NCBI RefSeq assembly: GCF_014692495.1 | Contig: NZ_JACOIJ010000007.1 | Location: 1-64,000, forward strand | Length of the DNA: 64,000 nucleotides | Direction: 5' to 3' | Source of the DNA: Sphingobacterium litopenaei | GTDB lineage: Bacteria; Bacteroidota; Bacteroidia; Sphingobacteriales; Sphingobacteriaceae | Shown: positions 1 to 8,885 of the stretch, piece by piece | Position numbering within the stretch: position 1 is the first letter of the stretch | How the letters are laid out: each line of letters starts with the position of its first letter | The notes under the pieces: model-generated | Databases searched by the model: none | What the model was told of the DNA's origin: nothing | Seen by the model: the letters and a program-made list of their open reading frames with translations, nothing else | Translations under genes and position numbers: made by a program

Positions 1-602
1 ATAAGCCATTGACTCGAGAAGAGGAACTATTAATAGAGAACGAAAAATTGCGTTGTGAGGTAGCATTCTTAAAAATGCCTTAATTCAAGCACAAGAGGAA
101 GCGGAATCAAAACAAAAATCCAAGCCAAAGAATTAAGGCACGAATTTGATTTAGCATTATTGCTAAGTTATGGCAAGGTGGCACGAAGTACCTATTATTA
201 TCATGAGAAAAGTGAGCGAAAGGACAAATACCAATCACTTAAAATACTGATAAAGAGTATTTATAACAAGCATAAAGGTAGATATGGTTATAGACGTATC
301 ACCGACGAATTACGCAAGAAAGGTGATGCTGTCAACCACAAAACAGTACTTAAAATCATGAAAATGCTAGGTCTTGGACAATGCAGTTATTGAAAACCTC
401 TTTGGAACATTAAAATCAGAGCTATTTTACATCCAAAAATTCAACAGCATAGCACACTTAAAAAGAGAAATTAAGGAGTATATCAAATATTACAATAATG
501 AGAGAATCAAATCCAATCTAAACAAAATGAGCCCGGTCGAATACCGAACTCATTATTATAAATCTTTAAACTAAATTTGTCTAAACTTTGGGGTGCAGTC
601 TA
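1..602 (+). mobile_element. Degenerate IS3-family (IS150-like) insertion sequence, left end outside the window
   Basis: The first 83 bases read as the leucine-zipper tail of an IS3 OrfA (LTREEELLIENEKLR, then FLKMP and a stop). The usual OrfA ending (LIQAQEEAESKQ) appears in another frame directly after, so a small deletion near 78-85 has frameshifted OrfA. OrfB follows in an overlapping frame and is itself internally deleted. The right terminus is the motif ctaaactttggggtgcagtc ending near 600-602, typical of this IS group. Both ORFs are broken, so the copy cannot mobilise itself. The left inverted repeat and any target duplication lie outside the window. Confidence 0.85.
103..574 (+). pseudogene. 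IS3-family transposase OrfB, internally deleted
   Basis: The 5' part encodes the N-terminal HTH_21-like region of an IS150-type OrfB (FDLALLLSYGKVARSTYYYH, then KGRYGYRRITDELRKKG). It stops around 371-375, where the reading jumps to the C-terminal end of the integrase core (LDNAVIENLFGTLKSE through YYNNERI to MSPVEYR). The roughly 100-130 residues that normally lie between, containing the first two Asp residues of the DDE triad, are missing; the final Glu-bearing motif NLFGTLKSE remains. The junction also changes frame. This is a dead transposase. The upstream boundary is approximate because OrfB normally begins in an OrfA overlap reached by frameshifting. Confidence 0.85.
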
Positions 603-1475
603 ATTCGAGCCTTTTTTCGTTAATATCTTGTTAATTATATTGTCTAATTGCTGAGGTTGCTTTTTATACTTTTCTAAATCGTATAATTCCACTTTACGAA
701 AATCTATTGGATGACTTTCTGATTGTAAATATATATATCCACCAGTCAATGGTTGCCCATCTTTCTTAACGGCAGGATCGTACCCATCTACCATATCTCC
801 ACCAATTTGTGGTTTAGAATACTCGATTACAGTTTCACCCTCCAAGACGTGACGAATTACCGAATCACCCAATACTACGAATTCTGCTGTTACCCATTGA
901 TCACCATGATAGGTTTTAGATTTAGCATTAATACAATGCGGACTGAATAATTTATCATTCATTACGACATGTGTACCTGGTGTACAAAGATTGGAAGTCG
1001 TACGTACGGATTTAGGATCATTATCTCCCCCTAAAAATTGTGCTTCAATGGAAATAGGGAAGTTCTGGTCTATACCCATAGTTTTTGGGTCTTGTCCATG
1101 CAGCATAGCCCCGCTGTTGCGCCATGCCCAGCCTTCGCCGCCTTTAGGTTGTTCACCTACAAAACGATATTCCACGCGTAGTACATAATAAGAGTATGGT
1201 GTATTGTAAGCAATATGACCATAACGGAAATTAAAATTGTCGTATTGGTCGTACCTTACCTTCATCATACCATCTTCTACACGGAAAGTATTTCCAAAAT
1301 TTTCACCTACCGCATAATTTCTGATTTTAGGTGTCCAGTTTTTAAGGTCTTTACCATTAAAAAGCTGGATAGCTTTTGGTTCATCCTCAGTAGACTTGAC
1401 AGTGCTAATCTGTGTAGAGCAAGATAAAATTGATACAGTCGCTAATGCCGACCATACGAGTGTTTTAAACGTCAT
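600..1475 (-). CDS. DUF1080 (3-keto-disaccharide hydrolase-like) lipoprotein
   Basis: The 291-residue protein starts with a lipoprotein signal (MTFKTLVWSALATVSILSC, lipobox Cys about 19). It continues with the DUF1080 beta-sandwich: LFNGKDLKNWTP at the start, EAQFLGGDND in the middle, and GGYIYLQSESHPIDFRKVEL at the end. Family members are exported glycan-processing proteins, some shown to hydrolyse 3-keto-glycosides; the substrate here is unknown. The gene follows the AraC-type regulator on the same strand with a 26-base gap, so regulator and target are probably co-transcribed. The stop codon touches, or is supplied by, the terminus of the IS remnant, so the last few residues may not be ancestral, although the conserved domain is complete. 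Confidence 0.85.
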   Translation of the reverse strand: MTFKTLVWSALATVSILSCSTQISTVKSTEDEPKAIQLFNGKDLKNWTPKIRNYAVGENFGNTFRVEDGMMKVRYDQYDNFNFRYGHIAYNTPYSYYVLRVEYRFVGEQPKGGEGWAWRNSGAMLHGQDPKTMGIDQNFPISIEAQFLGGDNDPKSVRTTSNLCTPGTHVVMNDKLFSPHCINAKSKTYHGDQWVTAEFVVLGDSVIRHVLEGETVIEYSKPQIGGDMVDGYDPAVKKDGQPLTGGYIYLQSESHPIDFRKVELYDLEKYKKQPQQLDNIINKILTKKGSN

Positions 1476-1501
1476 AATTTTAAAGGTTTAGATTAGAAGT
1501 A

Positions 1502-2314
1502 TTATAATAAAGTGTGCTGATGCTTAACGTAATCGCTTGGGCGAACCCCGATTACTTTGTTAAATGTATTACTAAATGTTGGAAGACTGCTGTATCCTAC
1601 TTTCAAAGCAACTTCGTTTACACTTAACTTTTCGTCTAATAAAAGCTTAAGCGCCGTTAACATACGCAAAATTGTGTAATATTGAATAAAAGACATGTTT
1701 AATTCTTTTTGAAATAATCGAGCAAGTGTTCGCTCACTTATATCAAAATTTTGTGCAAGTACTTTGAAGCTTACATTTTCCGAAATGTTGGATTCTAAAT
1801 ACTTAATAATGTCTTTTAGCTTTTGATTTTGGGGATAAGGTAGAGCCAGAGGTAATTCGGATTGCGAAAGTTCTGGCAAAATCAGCTTGAAAGCTTTAGC
1901 AATTGAGTATTTCGGCTCTTCCACAGGGAAAATATTACCATTCCAACGGTTGGTAAACATTATAAGTTCGATCAATAAATCATTTACCGGATAAATGTTT
2001 ATTTTTTCAAAAAAGTCAGTATCTGTTTCATATTTAGGAAAATAAAGGTTTCGCATTACCACGTGCGAAGAACTCGGATGAATACTGTGTTTCATACCAG
2101 CTGGAATCCAAATGTAATGTCTCGCAGGAAGAAAGTAAGATTTTGTAGCCGTTTTCAAAAAGACAACACCTCCTTCTGTGTATAAAAATTGTCCTTTTTT
2201 GTGGACGTGCTCACCAATATAACTATCTCCCATTAATGCATGATGACAATATATACTGTCTTCGAATGCATCAACCTCGGTCATGTAATACTTATTTACA
2301 TATTCCTTTTCCAT
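1502..2314 (-). CDS. AraC-family transcriptional regulator with cupin sensor domain
   Basis: The 270-residue protein has an N-terminal cupin-like half (about residues 20-110, with GEHVHKKGQFLYTEGG and PARHYIWIPAGMKHSI). The C-terminal AraC double helix-turn-helix spans about residues 168-265 (FKVLAQNFDISERTLARLFQ, then VNEVALKVGYSSLPTFSNTF and VRPSDYVK). It lies 26 bases upstream of the DUF1080 lipoprotein gene on the same strand, so that gene is the most likely target. The ligand is unknown; the cupin fold suggests a sugar or other small molecule. A compact pair of overlapping inverted repeats lies about 45-70 bases upstream of its start and could be an autoregulatory site. Confidence 0.88.
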   Translation of the reverse strand: MEKEYVNKYYMTEVDAFEDSIYCHHALMGDSYIGEHVHKKGQFLYTEGGVVFLKTATKSYFLPARHYIWIPAGMKHSIHPSSSHVVMRNLYFPKYETDTDFFEKINIYPVNDLLIELIMFTNRWNGNIFPVEEPKYSIAKAFKLILPELSQSELPLALPYPQNQKLKDIIKYLESNISENVSFKVLAQNFDISERTLARLFQKELNMSFIQYYTILRMLTALKLLLDEKLSVNEVALKVGYSSLPTFSNTFNKVIGVRPSDYVKHQHTLL

Positions 2315-2652
2315 ATAACATAATTTGAAAACAAATTTCTCGTTTTTAAGTTAAATAACCAAAAAGTGAGTGTTTGGTCACTTGATGATTCTAGTTTTTA
2401 TTGATTTGTGTTAAATAATAATCGGTCTTTTTAGAATGTAAATGCATGTTTATTAATACATTGAATATAACACTTAATAAATTTTAATATCAAAAATATA
2501 ATTAAATTACTGATAGTCAGTTTATTAAATAGTTTTTCTACTATATAGATAATTAAGTGACTGAAAATAATAAAAATGACGTTCTATTAATCATTAATAT
2601 TGTAATGTTATTTGATTATAAGAGAGATAACGCCTAGTAATATACATAGAAA
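2315..2652. promoter_or_regulatory. Divergent intergenic region with overlapping inverted repeats
   Basis: This 338-base AT-rich gap separates the minus-strand AraC gene from the plus-strand CoA-transferase gene and shows no coding potential. Two overlapping inverted repeats are visible: ACCAAA/TTTGGT (2358-2363 and 2373-2378) and AAGTGA/TCACTT (2364-2369 and 2378-2383). A further AAGTGA occurs at 2555-2560. A short dyad ACTGA-TAG-TCAGT is near 2510-2522. I see no convincing TAnnTTTG element for either gene, so promoter positions stay open. Confidence 0.4.
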
Positions 2653-4146
2653 ATGAGTTTAAGTAGAATACGTTTAGAATCTTTGCATAGTAAAGTAATG
2701 ACTGCAGGGGAAGCAGCTCAACTAATTAAAGACGGTATGGTTGTGGGTTCGAGCGGCTTTACGAAGGCGGGAGATAGTAAGGTCGTACTTCCGGCTTTAG
2801 CAGAACGTGCAAAGACAGAAAATGTAAAGATTACGTTGATGACAGGTGCTTCATTGGGTCATGATACAGATGGTAAATTGGCTGAAGCAGGTGCTTTGAA
2901 AAAACGTATGCCTTTCCAAGTAGATCGTACATTACGTAATAAAATCAATGCTGGTGAAGTATTGTTTATTGATCAACACTTAAGTGAAGCGGCAGAATTA
3001 TTACATAATAAAAACCTTCCTCCAGTCGATATCGCTGTGTTGGAAGTAACCTATATTGATAGAGACGGAAGTTTTGTGCCTACAACTTCTGTAGGTAACT
3101 CGTTGACATTTGCGAATCTTGCGAAACAAGTAATTTTGGAAGTCAATACAGCTATTCCGGAGGAATTTTATGGGTTGCACGATATTTATCAAGCTGAAGA
3201 TTATCCACATCGTAATGTAATTCCTATTGTAGCGCCTTGGAATAAAATTGGTCGTAAGACTATTCCTTTGGATCCAAATAAAGTTGTAGCTATCGTATTT
3301 ACAGATAAAAAGGATAGTCCTGCAGATATCGCTGCTCCAGATGAAAAAACAACCAACATCGCGAAACATATCTTGAATTTCTTTGAAAACGAAGTAAAGT
3401 TAGGTCACTTGACGGAGCGTTTGCTTCCTTTGCAAGCAGGTATTGGTAAAGTAGCAAATGCCGTGTTGACAGGTTTCAAAGACAGTAATTTCTACGATTT
3501 GACTATGTTTTCCGAAGTGTTGCAAGACAGTACTTTTGATTTGATCGATTCCGGAAAATTGAGTTTCGCTTCTGCATCTTCAGTTACAGTTTCGCAAGAT
3601 TGTTATGATCGTGTCTTCGGTAATTTGAGCAAATACAGAGATAAATTTGTATTGAGACCACAAAATATTTCCAATACACCAGGTTTAATCCGTCGTTTAG
3701 GAGTTATTGCCATCAATACAGCTATTGAATTTGACTTGTACGGAAATGTGAACTCTACACATATTTCGGGAACAAAAATTATGAACGGTATCGGTGGCTC
3801 GGGAGACTTTGCACGGAATGCATACTTAAGTATTTTCGTAACACAAGCCGCTTCCAAAGAAAATAAAATTTCACACGTATTACCAATGGTTTCGCACGTG
3901 GATCATACAGAGCATGATGTAGATATCTTGGTAACAGATATTGGTTTAGCAGATTTACGTGGTTTAGCACCTCGTGAACGCGCACAAAAAATCATTGATA
4001 ACTGTGTGCATCCAGACTATCGTGAAGAATTACAGTCTTATTTTGATAGAGCATGTGAGCGCGGTGGACATACCCCTCATTTATTAGAAGAAGCATTTAG
4101 CTGGCATTTGCGCTTAGCAGAAACAGGCAGCATGAAAAAGAATTAA
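2653..4146 (+). CDS. Succinyl-CoA:acetate CoA-transferase / acetyl-CoA hydrolase family
   Basis: The 497-residue protein matches the class I acetate/succinate CoA-transferase family (AarC/YgfH-like) over its full usual length. Landmarks are the N-terminal GMVVGSSGFTKAGDSKVV, the motif FSEVLQDSTFDLIDSGK whose Glu288 corresponds to the catalytic glutamate that forms the glutamyl-CoA intermediate, and the glycine-rich loop NGIGGSGDFARN. Such enzymes exchange CoA between succinate and acetate in the cytoplasm and link acetate handling to the TCA cycle. The gene is monocistronic: a divergent AraC gene lies upstream and an intrinsic terminator begins 30 bases downstream. Whether succinate is the true partner cannot be read from the sequence. 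Confidence 0.88.
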   Translation: MSLSRIRLESLHSKVMTAGEAAQLIKDGMVVGSSGFTKAGDSKVVLPALAERAKTENVKITLMTGASLGHDTDGKLAEAGALKKRMPFQVDRTLRNKINAGEVLFIDQHLSEAAELLHNKNLPPVDIAVLEVTYIDRDGSFVPTTSVGNSLTFANLAKQVILEVNTAIPEEFYGLHDIYQAEDYPHRNVIPIVAPWNKIGRKTIPLDPNKVVAIVFTDKKDSPADIAAPDEKTTNIAKHILNFFENEVKLGHLTERLLPLQAGIGKVANAVLTGFKDSNFYDLTMFSEVLQDSTFDLIDSGKLSFASASSVTVSQDCYDRVFGNLSKYRDKFVLRPQNISNTPGLIRRLGVIAINTAIEFDLYGNVNSTHISGTKIMNGIGGSGDFARNAYLSIFVTQAASKENKISHVLPMVSHVDHTEHDVDILVTDIGLADLRGLAPRERAQKIIDNCVHPDYREELQSYFDRACERGGHTPHLLEEAFSWHLRLAETGSMKKN

Positions 4147-4176
4147 TTTTAATACTTTCTTGGTTTTTATTCAACT

Positions 4177-4205
4177 AAAGTCGCAATTTATATTGCGACT
4201 TTTTT
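4177..4205 (+). terminator. Intrinsic terminator of the CoA-transferase gene
   Basis: The perfect 9-bp stem AGTCGCAAT/ATTGCGACT (4179-4187 and 4192-4200) has a 4-base loop and is followed by a T run. The stop codon of the convergent gldFG gene lies in the loop, so the hairpin also encodes the last residues of that protein. Confidence 0.85.
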
Positions 4206-6596
4206 AGTGTATTTTCTTTTACGAATAGTTTGCTGTATAAATCCAATCAAAATTAAAACTATAATAGGAGAGGCTACATTGATTAGTTGCCATTTCAATT
4301 TGTCCTGCTTAACTTGAGTTTGATCCAATAGGCGAAGTTTTACTTCGCGATTACGCAAGGTTATTAGCTGCTCGTCATTCGTTAAATAATCTACTACATT
4401 CTGTAGTAAAGTTTTATTTGCAAATTGTTTTTCGGTATATCTGTCCCAGCCTAATGGATAAGGTGATTCATCTTTGGTATTCACTTGATTGATTAACCAA
4501 TCACCATCTGCGATAACAAACATCTTGGCTGGTTTCGAAATATTAGTAAGATTAACGGGATCTTTAATTCCGGAAGGAGCTGGTCTATTTTCGAAAATAT
4601 AGGGAAAATGGCCTGAAAGCAGTACTGCTACGGGTTTTTGCTCGCTTCGGAAACTAGTAGGATCGGGCTGTTCTTCTACCATTTGCAAGGATATGATAGA
4701 ACCTGTTTGGTAAATTTTGGCAAAAGGTGAAGACTCTAGAATAATTTCCTTTTTGATTTTAGGATTCGCTATAGTATCGATTGTCCCAATAAATTCAGTG
4801 CGAATTCCGTCTAAATTTTTAATAATTGGATGAGGACGATTCGGCATCAAAATAGGGAAAAAGAACCATGGGGTCAATTCGATTTGTGCTTGTCCGTTGA
4901 TATTTCCCACAGACATCGGGATTTGTGCACAATTCATATCAGCTAGGACATCATAGTTCAATCGGGCGCCATAAAGAAACAGTTGATCATCCAAATTTAA
5001 TTCTCTACCGATTAGCACTTGTTTCCCCGGTTGCCTTAAATGATCCAATTCTGCATCCACCTGGTCGATTGCCCAAACAAGCGAACCCCCATTGCGCACG
5101 TAATAATCCAATTTGTATTTGTCGCTTTCTGAAAACTTAGTTTTAGGCTTTGCAATAATTATCGTTGAAAATTTTTGTAAATCTTCCAGTTGAATCGAAT
5201 CCAGGTTTACACGTCCTACTCGATGGGTTTGCGCAAAAGTTTGCATTGCATCATACAATTCTAAGTCTGAAGGCTCATTGTGACCTTCAGTAAATCCAAT
5301 AAAGGGTTTTATTGGATTAGAAAGCTTTTTGATAGCAGAGATAAATCCATATTCCAAGTTTTGAATGGAATTATTTAATATCTGTTCTGGATTTAGGCCA
5401 ATTTTATTTTGTAATAGATTTACATTTACTTCTTGTTCACCTTTATTCACAATAGCGTAAGGGAAAATCAGATTTTGTGAATAACCGCTGCTATTTTTTA
5501 CACTCAGATTTGTCGGTTGCAATCCTCTGCTAATGAGTGCTTCATAAATTTGTCGTTTCTCTTCTTCCGAACCTTCCTGTGGATTTATAATGTTTACTTT
5601 TATAGCTCCATTGGACAAGCGATTCATATCACGTGCCATATCAATGGCTGATTGTCGTAATCTTTTGAATCCACTAGGCAATTTTCCGTCTAGAAAAATC
5701 GTTATGTAAATATCATTATCAGCTTTTTGCAGAATGTCTTTAGAAGTTGAGCTCAGCGTATATCTTTTATCTTCTGTAAAATCAATTCTTCCGAAAAGAT
5801 TGGAGACAAAAGATTGGTTTAAGAGAAATATTACTAACAATGTGAAGGCATAAACAGAAAATGTTTTCTTTCTTTTTCTAAATTTTCGACCTAGATGACC
5901 AACTGAAAGAATCAGAAAAAGAACAATAAAACTAATGAAGTAAATCAAATCCGAAGCCAGCATGACGCCACGACTCAACGCTTCATAGTGGTATTGAATA
6001 CCAAATGCTGCTATCCAATTTTCATTGCCAACCGAAAACTTACTTATCGCATCAAAACCATAATAACTAAAAAAGCACAATATTACCGAAAGCAAAAGGG
6101 AAATAATAGGATTGTTAGACAATGCTGAACCAAAAATGGATAACGCTGTAAACGCAGCTGTCAACAGAAATAATCCAACATAAGAACCTGTTATCCCGCC
6201 AATATCTATATTTCCGATAGGAGAAGCTAATAAATAAAGTCCATTTGGATAGATTAACGTAGGCACTAATGCAAATAGAGACACGGTCAAACTTCCTAAA
6301 TACTTACCTAATACAATTTGATGAAATGAGATAGGTCTGCTTAGTAATAAATCAAAAGTTCCATTCGCCTTTTCTCCAGCGATACTCTGCATAGTGACGG
6401 CCGGAATTAGCAACAAGAGCAAGTAAGGTGCAAGTTGAAAAAAAGAATCTAAATTAGCATAGCCATTGTCCAAAATGGAAGTCTCGGGGAATACCCAAAC
6501 TAGTAGACCCGCTACTATAAGAAATAAGCCTATAGCTAAATAGCCAATAAAAGAATTAAAGTAGGATATAACTTCTTTTTTATAAATACTAAGCAA
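4188..6596 (-). CDS. gldFG: GldF-GldG fusion: gliding-type ABC permease plus auxiliary extracytoplasmic subunit
   Basis: This 802-residue protein joins two polypeptides that are separate in Flavobacterium johnsoniae. Residues 1-236 form an ABC-2 permease like GldF, with about six membrane segments and the motif SIAGEKANGTFDLLLSRPIS (residues 71-90). After a basic linker (KFRKRKK, about 238-244), residues about 247-262 form another membrane helix and begin a GldG-like module (FTEDKRYTLSSTSKDIL onward). That module is mostly extracytoplasmic and ends with a C-terminal membrane helix and basic tail. It follows gldA with a 79-base gap, so GldA is the expected ATPase. Proteins of this group are widespread in non-gliding Bacteroidota, so a motility role should not be assumed; the substrate is unknown. 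Confidence 0.88.
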   Translation of the reverse strand: MLSIYKKEVISYFNSFIGYLAIGLFLIVAGLLVWVFPETSILDNGYANLDSFFQLAPYLLLLLIPAVTMQSIAGEKANGTFDLLLSRPISFHQIVLGKYLGSLTVSLFALVPTLIYPNGLYLLASPIGNIDIGGITGSYVGLFLLTAAFTALSIFGSALSNNPIISLLLSVILCFFSYYGFDAISKFSVGNENWIAAFGIQYHYEALSRGVMLASDLIYFISFIVLFLILSVGHLGRKFRKRKKTFSVYAFTLLVIFLLNQSFVSNLFGRIDFTEDKRYTLSSTSKDILQKADNDIYITIFLDGKLPSGFKRLRQSAIDMARDMNRLSNGAIKVNIINPQEGSEEEKRQIYEALISRGLQPTNLSVKNSSGYSQNLIFPYAIVNKGEQEVNVNLLQNKIGLNPEQILNNSIQNLEYGFISAIKKLSNPIKPFIGFTEGHNEPSDLELYDAMQTFAQTHRVGRVNLDSIQLEDLQKFSTIIIAKPKTKFSESDKYKLDYYVRNGGSLVWAIDQVDAELDHLRQPGKQVLIGRELNLDDQLFLYGARLNYDVLADMNCAQIPMSVGNINGQAQIELTPWFFFPILMPNRPHPIIKNLDGIRTEFIGTIDTIANPKIKKEIILESSPFAKIYQTGSIISLQMVEEQPDPTSFRSEQKPVAVLLSGHFPYIFENRPAPSGIKDPVNLTNISKPAKMFVIADGDWLINQVNTKDESPYPLGWDRYTEKQFANKTLLQNVVDYLTNDEQLITLRNREVKLRLLDQTQVKQDKLKWQLINVASPIIVLILIGFIQQTIRKRKYTKKVAI

Positions 6597-6675
6597 TTTC
6601 TTCAGGTTTTAAGTCCGAAAATAGGAAATATTGCATCATAATGCAAAAGAAACTCAGAATGAGTTGAACAGGAAA

Positions 6676-7383
6676 TTATTTGGTCAGTTTAACAAAAATT
6701 TCCTCCATCGAGAGATTAGGATAGCGTTCTTGTTTGTCTTTTAATAGAAATTGGTCTTTAATCTGTCCTTGATGAATGACGATAATTTCGTCGCAAATAG
6801 CTTCGACTTCCTGCATTAGATGCGTAGAAAGTAAAACCGTTTTGTCTTGGGCGAGTTCGCGTATAAGCTGGCGGATTTCTATAATTTGGTTGGGATCCAA
6901 TCCTGTGGTTGGTTCATCGAGAATCAACACTTTTGGATCGTGAATGATGGCACATGCCAGGCCAACACGCTGTTTGTACCCTTTAGAAAGCTCCTTTATT
7001 TTTTTGTGTTGTTCTTGCTGCAATCCAGTCCGTTCAATAACTTTTGAAATACGTTTTTCGATATTCTTGACTTGATATAGCGATGCTTGGAAATGTAACA
7101 TCTCCTGAACATACATTTCTAAATAAAGCGGATTGTTCTCAGGAAGATAACCAATTGTTCGTTTTGCCTCCAGAGAATTAAATTTTAAATCAATATCATT
7201 TATCCAACATTGACCATCTTCTATTGGAAGGATCCCAGTCAAAATCTTCATCGTGGTAGATTTACCTGCGCCATTTGGTCCTAGAAATCCAATGATACGG
7301 TTGCTTTGCGTTTGGAAGGAGATGTTATCCAACGCTTTTTGTTTTCCGTATTGTTTACTCAGATTTTGAACACGAATGGACAT
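6676..7383 (-). CDS. gldA: ABC transporter ATP-binding protein GldA
   Basis: The 235-residue ABC ATPase has Walker A GPNGAGKST (residues 35-43), the signature region ELSKGYKQRVGLACAI, Walker B VLILDEPTTGLD and a downstream STH switch (LLSTHLMQEVEAICDEI). The sequence type (single domain, GYKQR signature) and its position immediately before the GldF-GldG fusion identify it as GldA, the cytoplasmic motor of that transporter. It starts 3 bases after the GDPD lipoprotein gene ends, in the same operon-like run. The 79-base gap before gldFG shows no strong terminator. Confidence 0.9.
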   Translation of the reverse strand: MSIRVQNLSKQYGKQKALDNISFQTQSNRIIGFLGPNGAGKSTTMKILTGILPIEDGQCWINDIDLKFNSLEAKRTIGYLPENNPLYLEMYVQEMLHFQASLYQVKNIEKRISKVIERTGLQQEQHKKIKELSKGYKQRVGLACAIIHDPKVLILDEPTTGLDPNQIIEIRQLIRELAQDKTVLLSTHLMQEVEAICDEIIVIHQGQIKDQFLLKDKQERYPNLSMEEIFVKLTK

Positions 7384-7386
7384 GAC

Positions 7387-8364
7387 CTAACGATTGATAA
7401 AGGGTGATTTGATATTTCTTTTGTTAATGTAGAAATCTAAAGCTTTCTGTGCTTCACCAGGATTGTCCGTACTCAAAATATCCGCACCTTTTTCCACATA
7501 TTCGGCATAAACTTGATAGCCTCTGCTTTTCGCTTGTTTGTCTAAGTTGCCGATTGTACCTAAAATCGTTTTGATACCATGTGAGTGAAGCAATTCCACC
7601 AACGGTTTTTTTGGCTGTGAAGTGCCTACAAATGCCACCAATCTGTTGTCCGGAATGCCTGCTTCTGCAAGTTTTACTAAATCTTTTTCCGATTTTACAC
7701 TCGCAGAAATCATCAAATCAGGATTGATACGGTAGATAGCTCGAGCTTGATTTGCATTGTATGTAATGACAATTACAGAAGCTTGGGCATTAGTTTGTTG
7801 AATAATTTGGGAAAGCAAACCGTAAGGTACATCTTGTTTGACATCTAAAGTAAATAAAACATTCCCCTTACCCCAAGTCAAGGCTTCTTCCAATGTAGGA
7901 ATTTGGAAATTCGTTAATTCCCCATTACTGTCCTTTAGACGTAATTCTTTTAATTCTGCCAAGGTATATTTCCCAATTCTACCAGTTCCATTGGATGTAC
8001 GATCCAGTGTTTCATCATGCATCAATACCAAAGCAGAATCTTTTGATAAACGAACATCACATTCAATGATAAGCGGAAATTGTTTAGCCCAATATTGAAA
8101 AGACTCAATAGCATTCTCCGGATATCCATCGGTGTCTCCACCTCGGTGTGCACTAATTAATGGATAGCGGTCATCATTAAACGTTAGGAACTGATAAAGA
8201 TCCTCGAGGCTATTAATATTAAAGTTATCCGATGAAAAGTCTGAGGTTTCAATCGAGTTACTACTATCATGTTTTTGCTTCGTCTCGGAAGGTGTGTTCC
8301 GAAAGCAGGACGATAGGAGTATAACACTCAGGAAAACAACAAATAGGGGACTTAATCTCTTCAT
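7387..8364 (-). CDS. Glycerophosphodiester phosphodiesterase-family lipoprotein
   Basis: The 325-residue protein begins with a lipoprotein signal (LFVVFLSVILLSSC, Cys about 20). A GDPD TIM barrel follows: ISAHRGGDTDGYPENAIESF carries the catalytic His-Arg and the metal-binding Glu, IIECDVRLSKDSALVLMHDE carries further metal ligands and the second catalytic His, and LSTDNPGEA closes the barrel. Such proteins hydrolyse glycerophosphodiesters to glycerol-3-phosphate and an alcohol, here probably outside the cytoplasm. The gene overlaps the aroK stop by one base and is followed 3 bases later by gldA, so it is translationally packed into the operon. Confidence 0.87.
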   Translation of the reverse strand: MKRLSPLFVVFLSVILLSSCFRNTPSETKQKHDSSNSIETSDFSSDNFNINSLEDLYQFLTFNDDRYPLISAHRGGDTDGYPENAIESFQYWAKQFPLIIECDVRLSKDSALVLMHDETLDRTSNGTGRIGKYTLAELKELRLKDSNGELTNFQIPTLEEALTWGKGNVLFTLDVKQDVPYGLLSQIIQQTNAQASVIVITYNANQARAIYRINPDLMISASVKSEKDLVKLAEAGIPDNRLVAFVGTSQPKKPLVELLHSHGIKTILGTIGNLDKQAKSRGYQVYAEYVEKGADILSTDNPGEAQKALDFYINKRNIKSPFINR

Positions 8365-8882
8365 TATTTAGCTTCGTAATTTTTGATCAGTTCGATGATT
8401 TGCTCTAATGGCGTATGTATTTGTTCGAATTTGATATGAGCTCGTTCATAGAAAGGCTCACGTTCTTTTAGTTTTGAATCAATAAATTCAAATAATTCCT
8501 CGCCAGTTAACCCTTTCAAAACTGGCCTTTTGTTTACATCCGATTGGCTTAATCGTGACCAGAGCGATTTACTCGTATGATACAGATAAAGAGATAAACC
8601 ATTTTCATTAATCCAATCTATATTATCATAGTAGCATGGCGTACCTCCACCAGTAGAAATAATCGCTATTCTACCAGCTTGTTTTTTGAGATATTCATTT
8701 TCTAATTTTCTAAAACTTTCCTCGCCATAAGCTTTAAAATATTCAGGAATCGTCATCCCGATATTTGCTACGATTTCATGATCCAAATCCACAAATGGCA
8801 TTTCCAAAGCGTTAGCGATTTTTTTGCCCCATGTTGTTTTACCGCTACCCATGAAGCCGACTAAGAAAATAGGTTTGTCCAT
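8364..8882 (-). CDS. aroK: Shikimate kinase
   Basis: The 172-residue P-loop kinase has Walker A GFMGSGKTTWG (from residue 9), the shikimate-binding region FVDLDHEIVANIGMTIPEYF, STGGGTPCY and a lid containing NKRPVLKG. Length and motif order match AroK, which phosphorylates shikimate with ATP in the chorismate pathway. It begins 3 bases after the DoxX-type gene ends and overlaps the GDPD gene by one base. No other aromatic biosynthesis gene is nearby, so the operon is mixed in function. Confidence 0.93.
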   Translation of the reverse strand: MDKPIFLVGFMGSGKTTWGKKIANALEMPFVDLDHEIVANIGMTIPEYFKAYGEESFRKLENEYLKKQAGRIAIISTGGGTPCYYDNIDWINENGLSLYLYHTSKSLWSRLSQSDVNKRPVLKGLTGEELFEFIDSKLKEREPFYERAHIKFEQIHTPLEQIIELIKNYEAK

Positions 8883-8885
8883 TCG

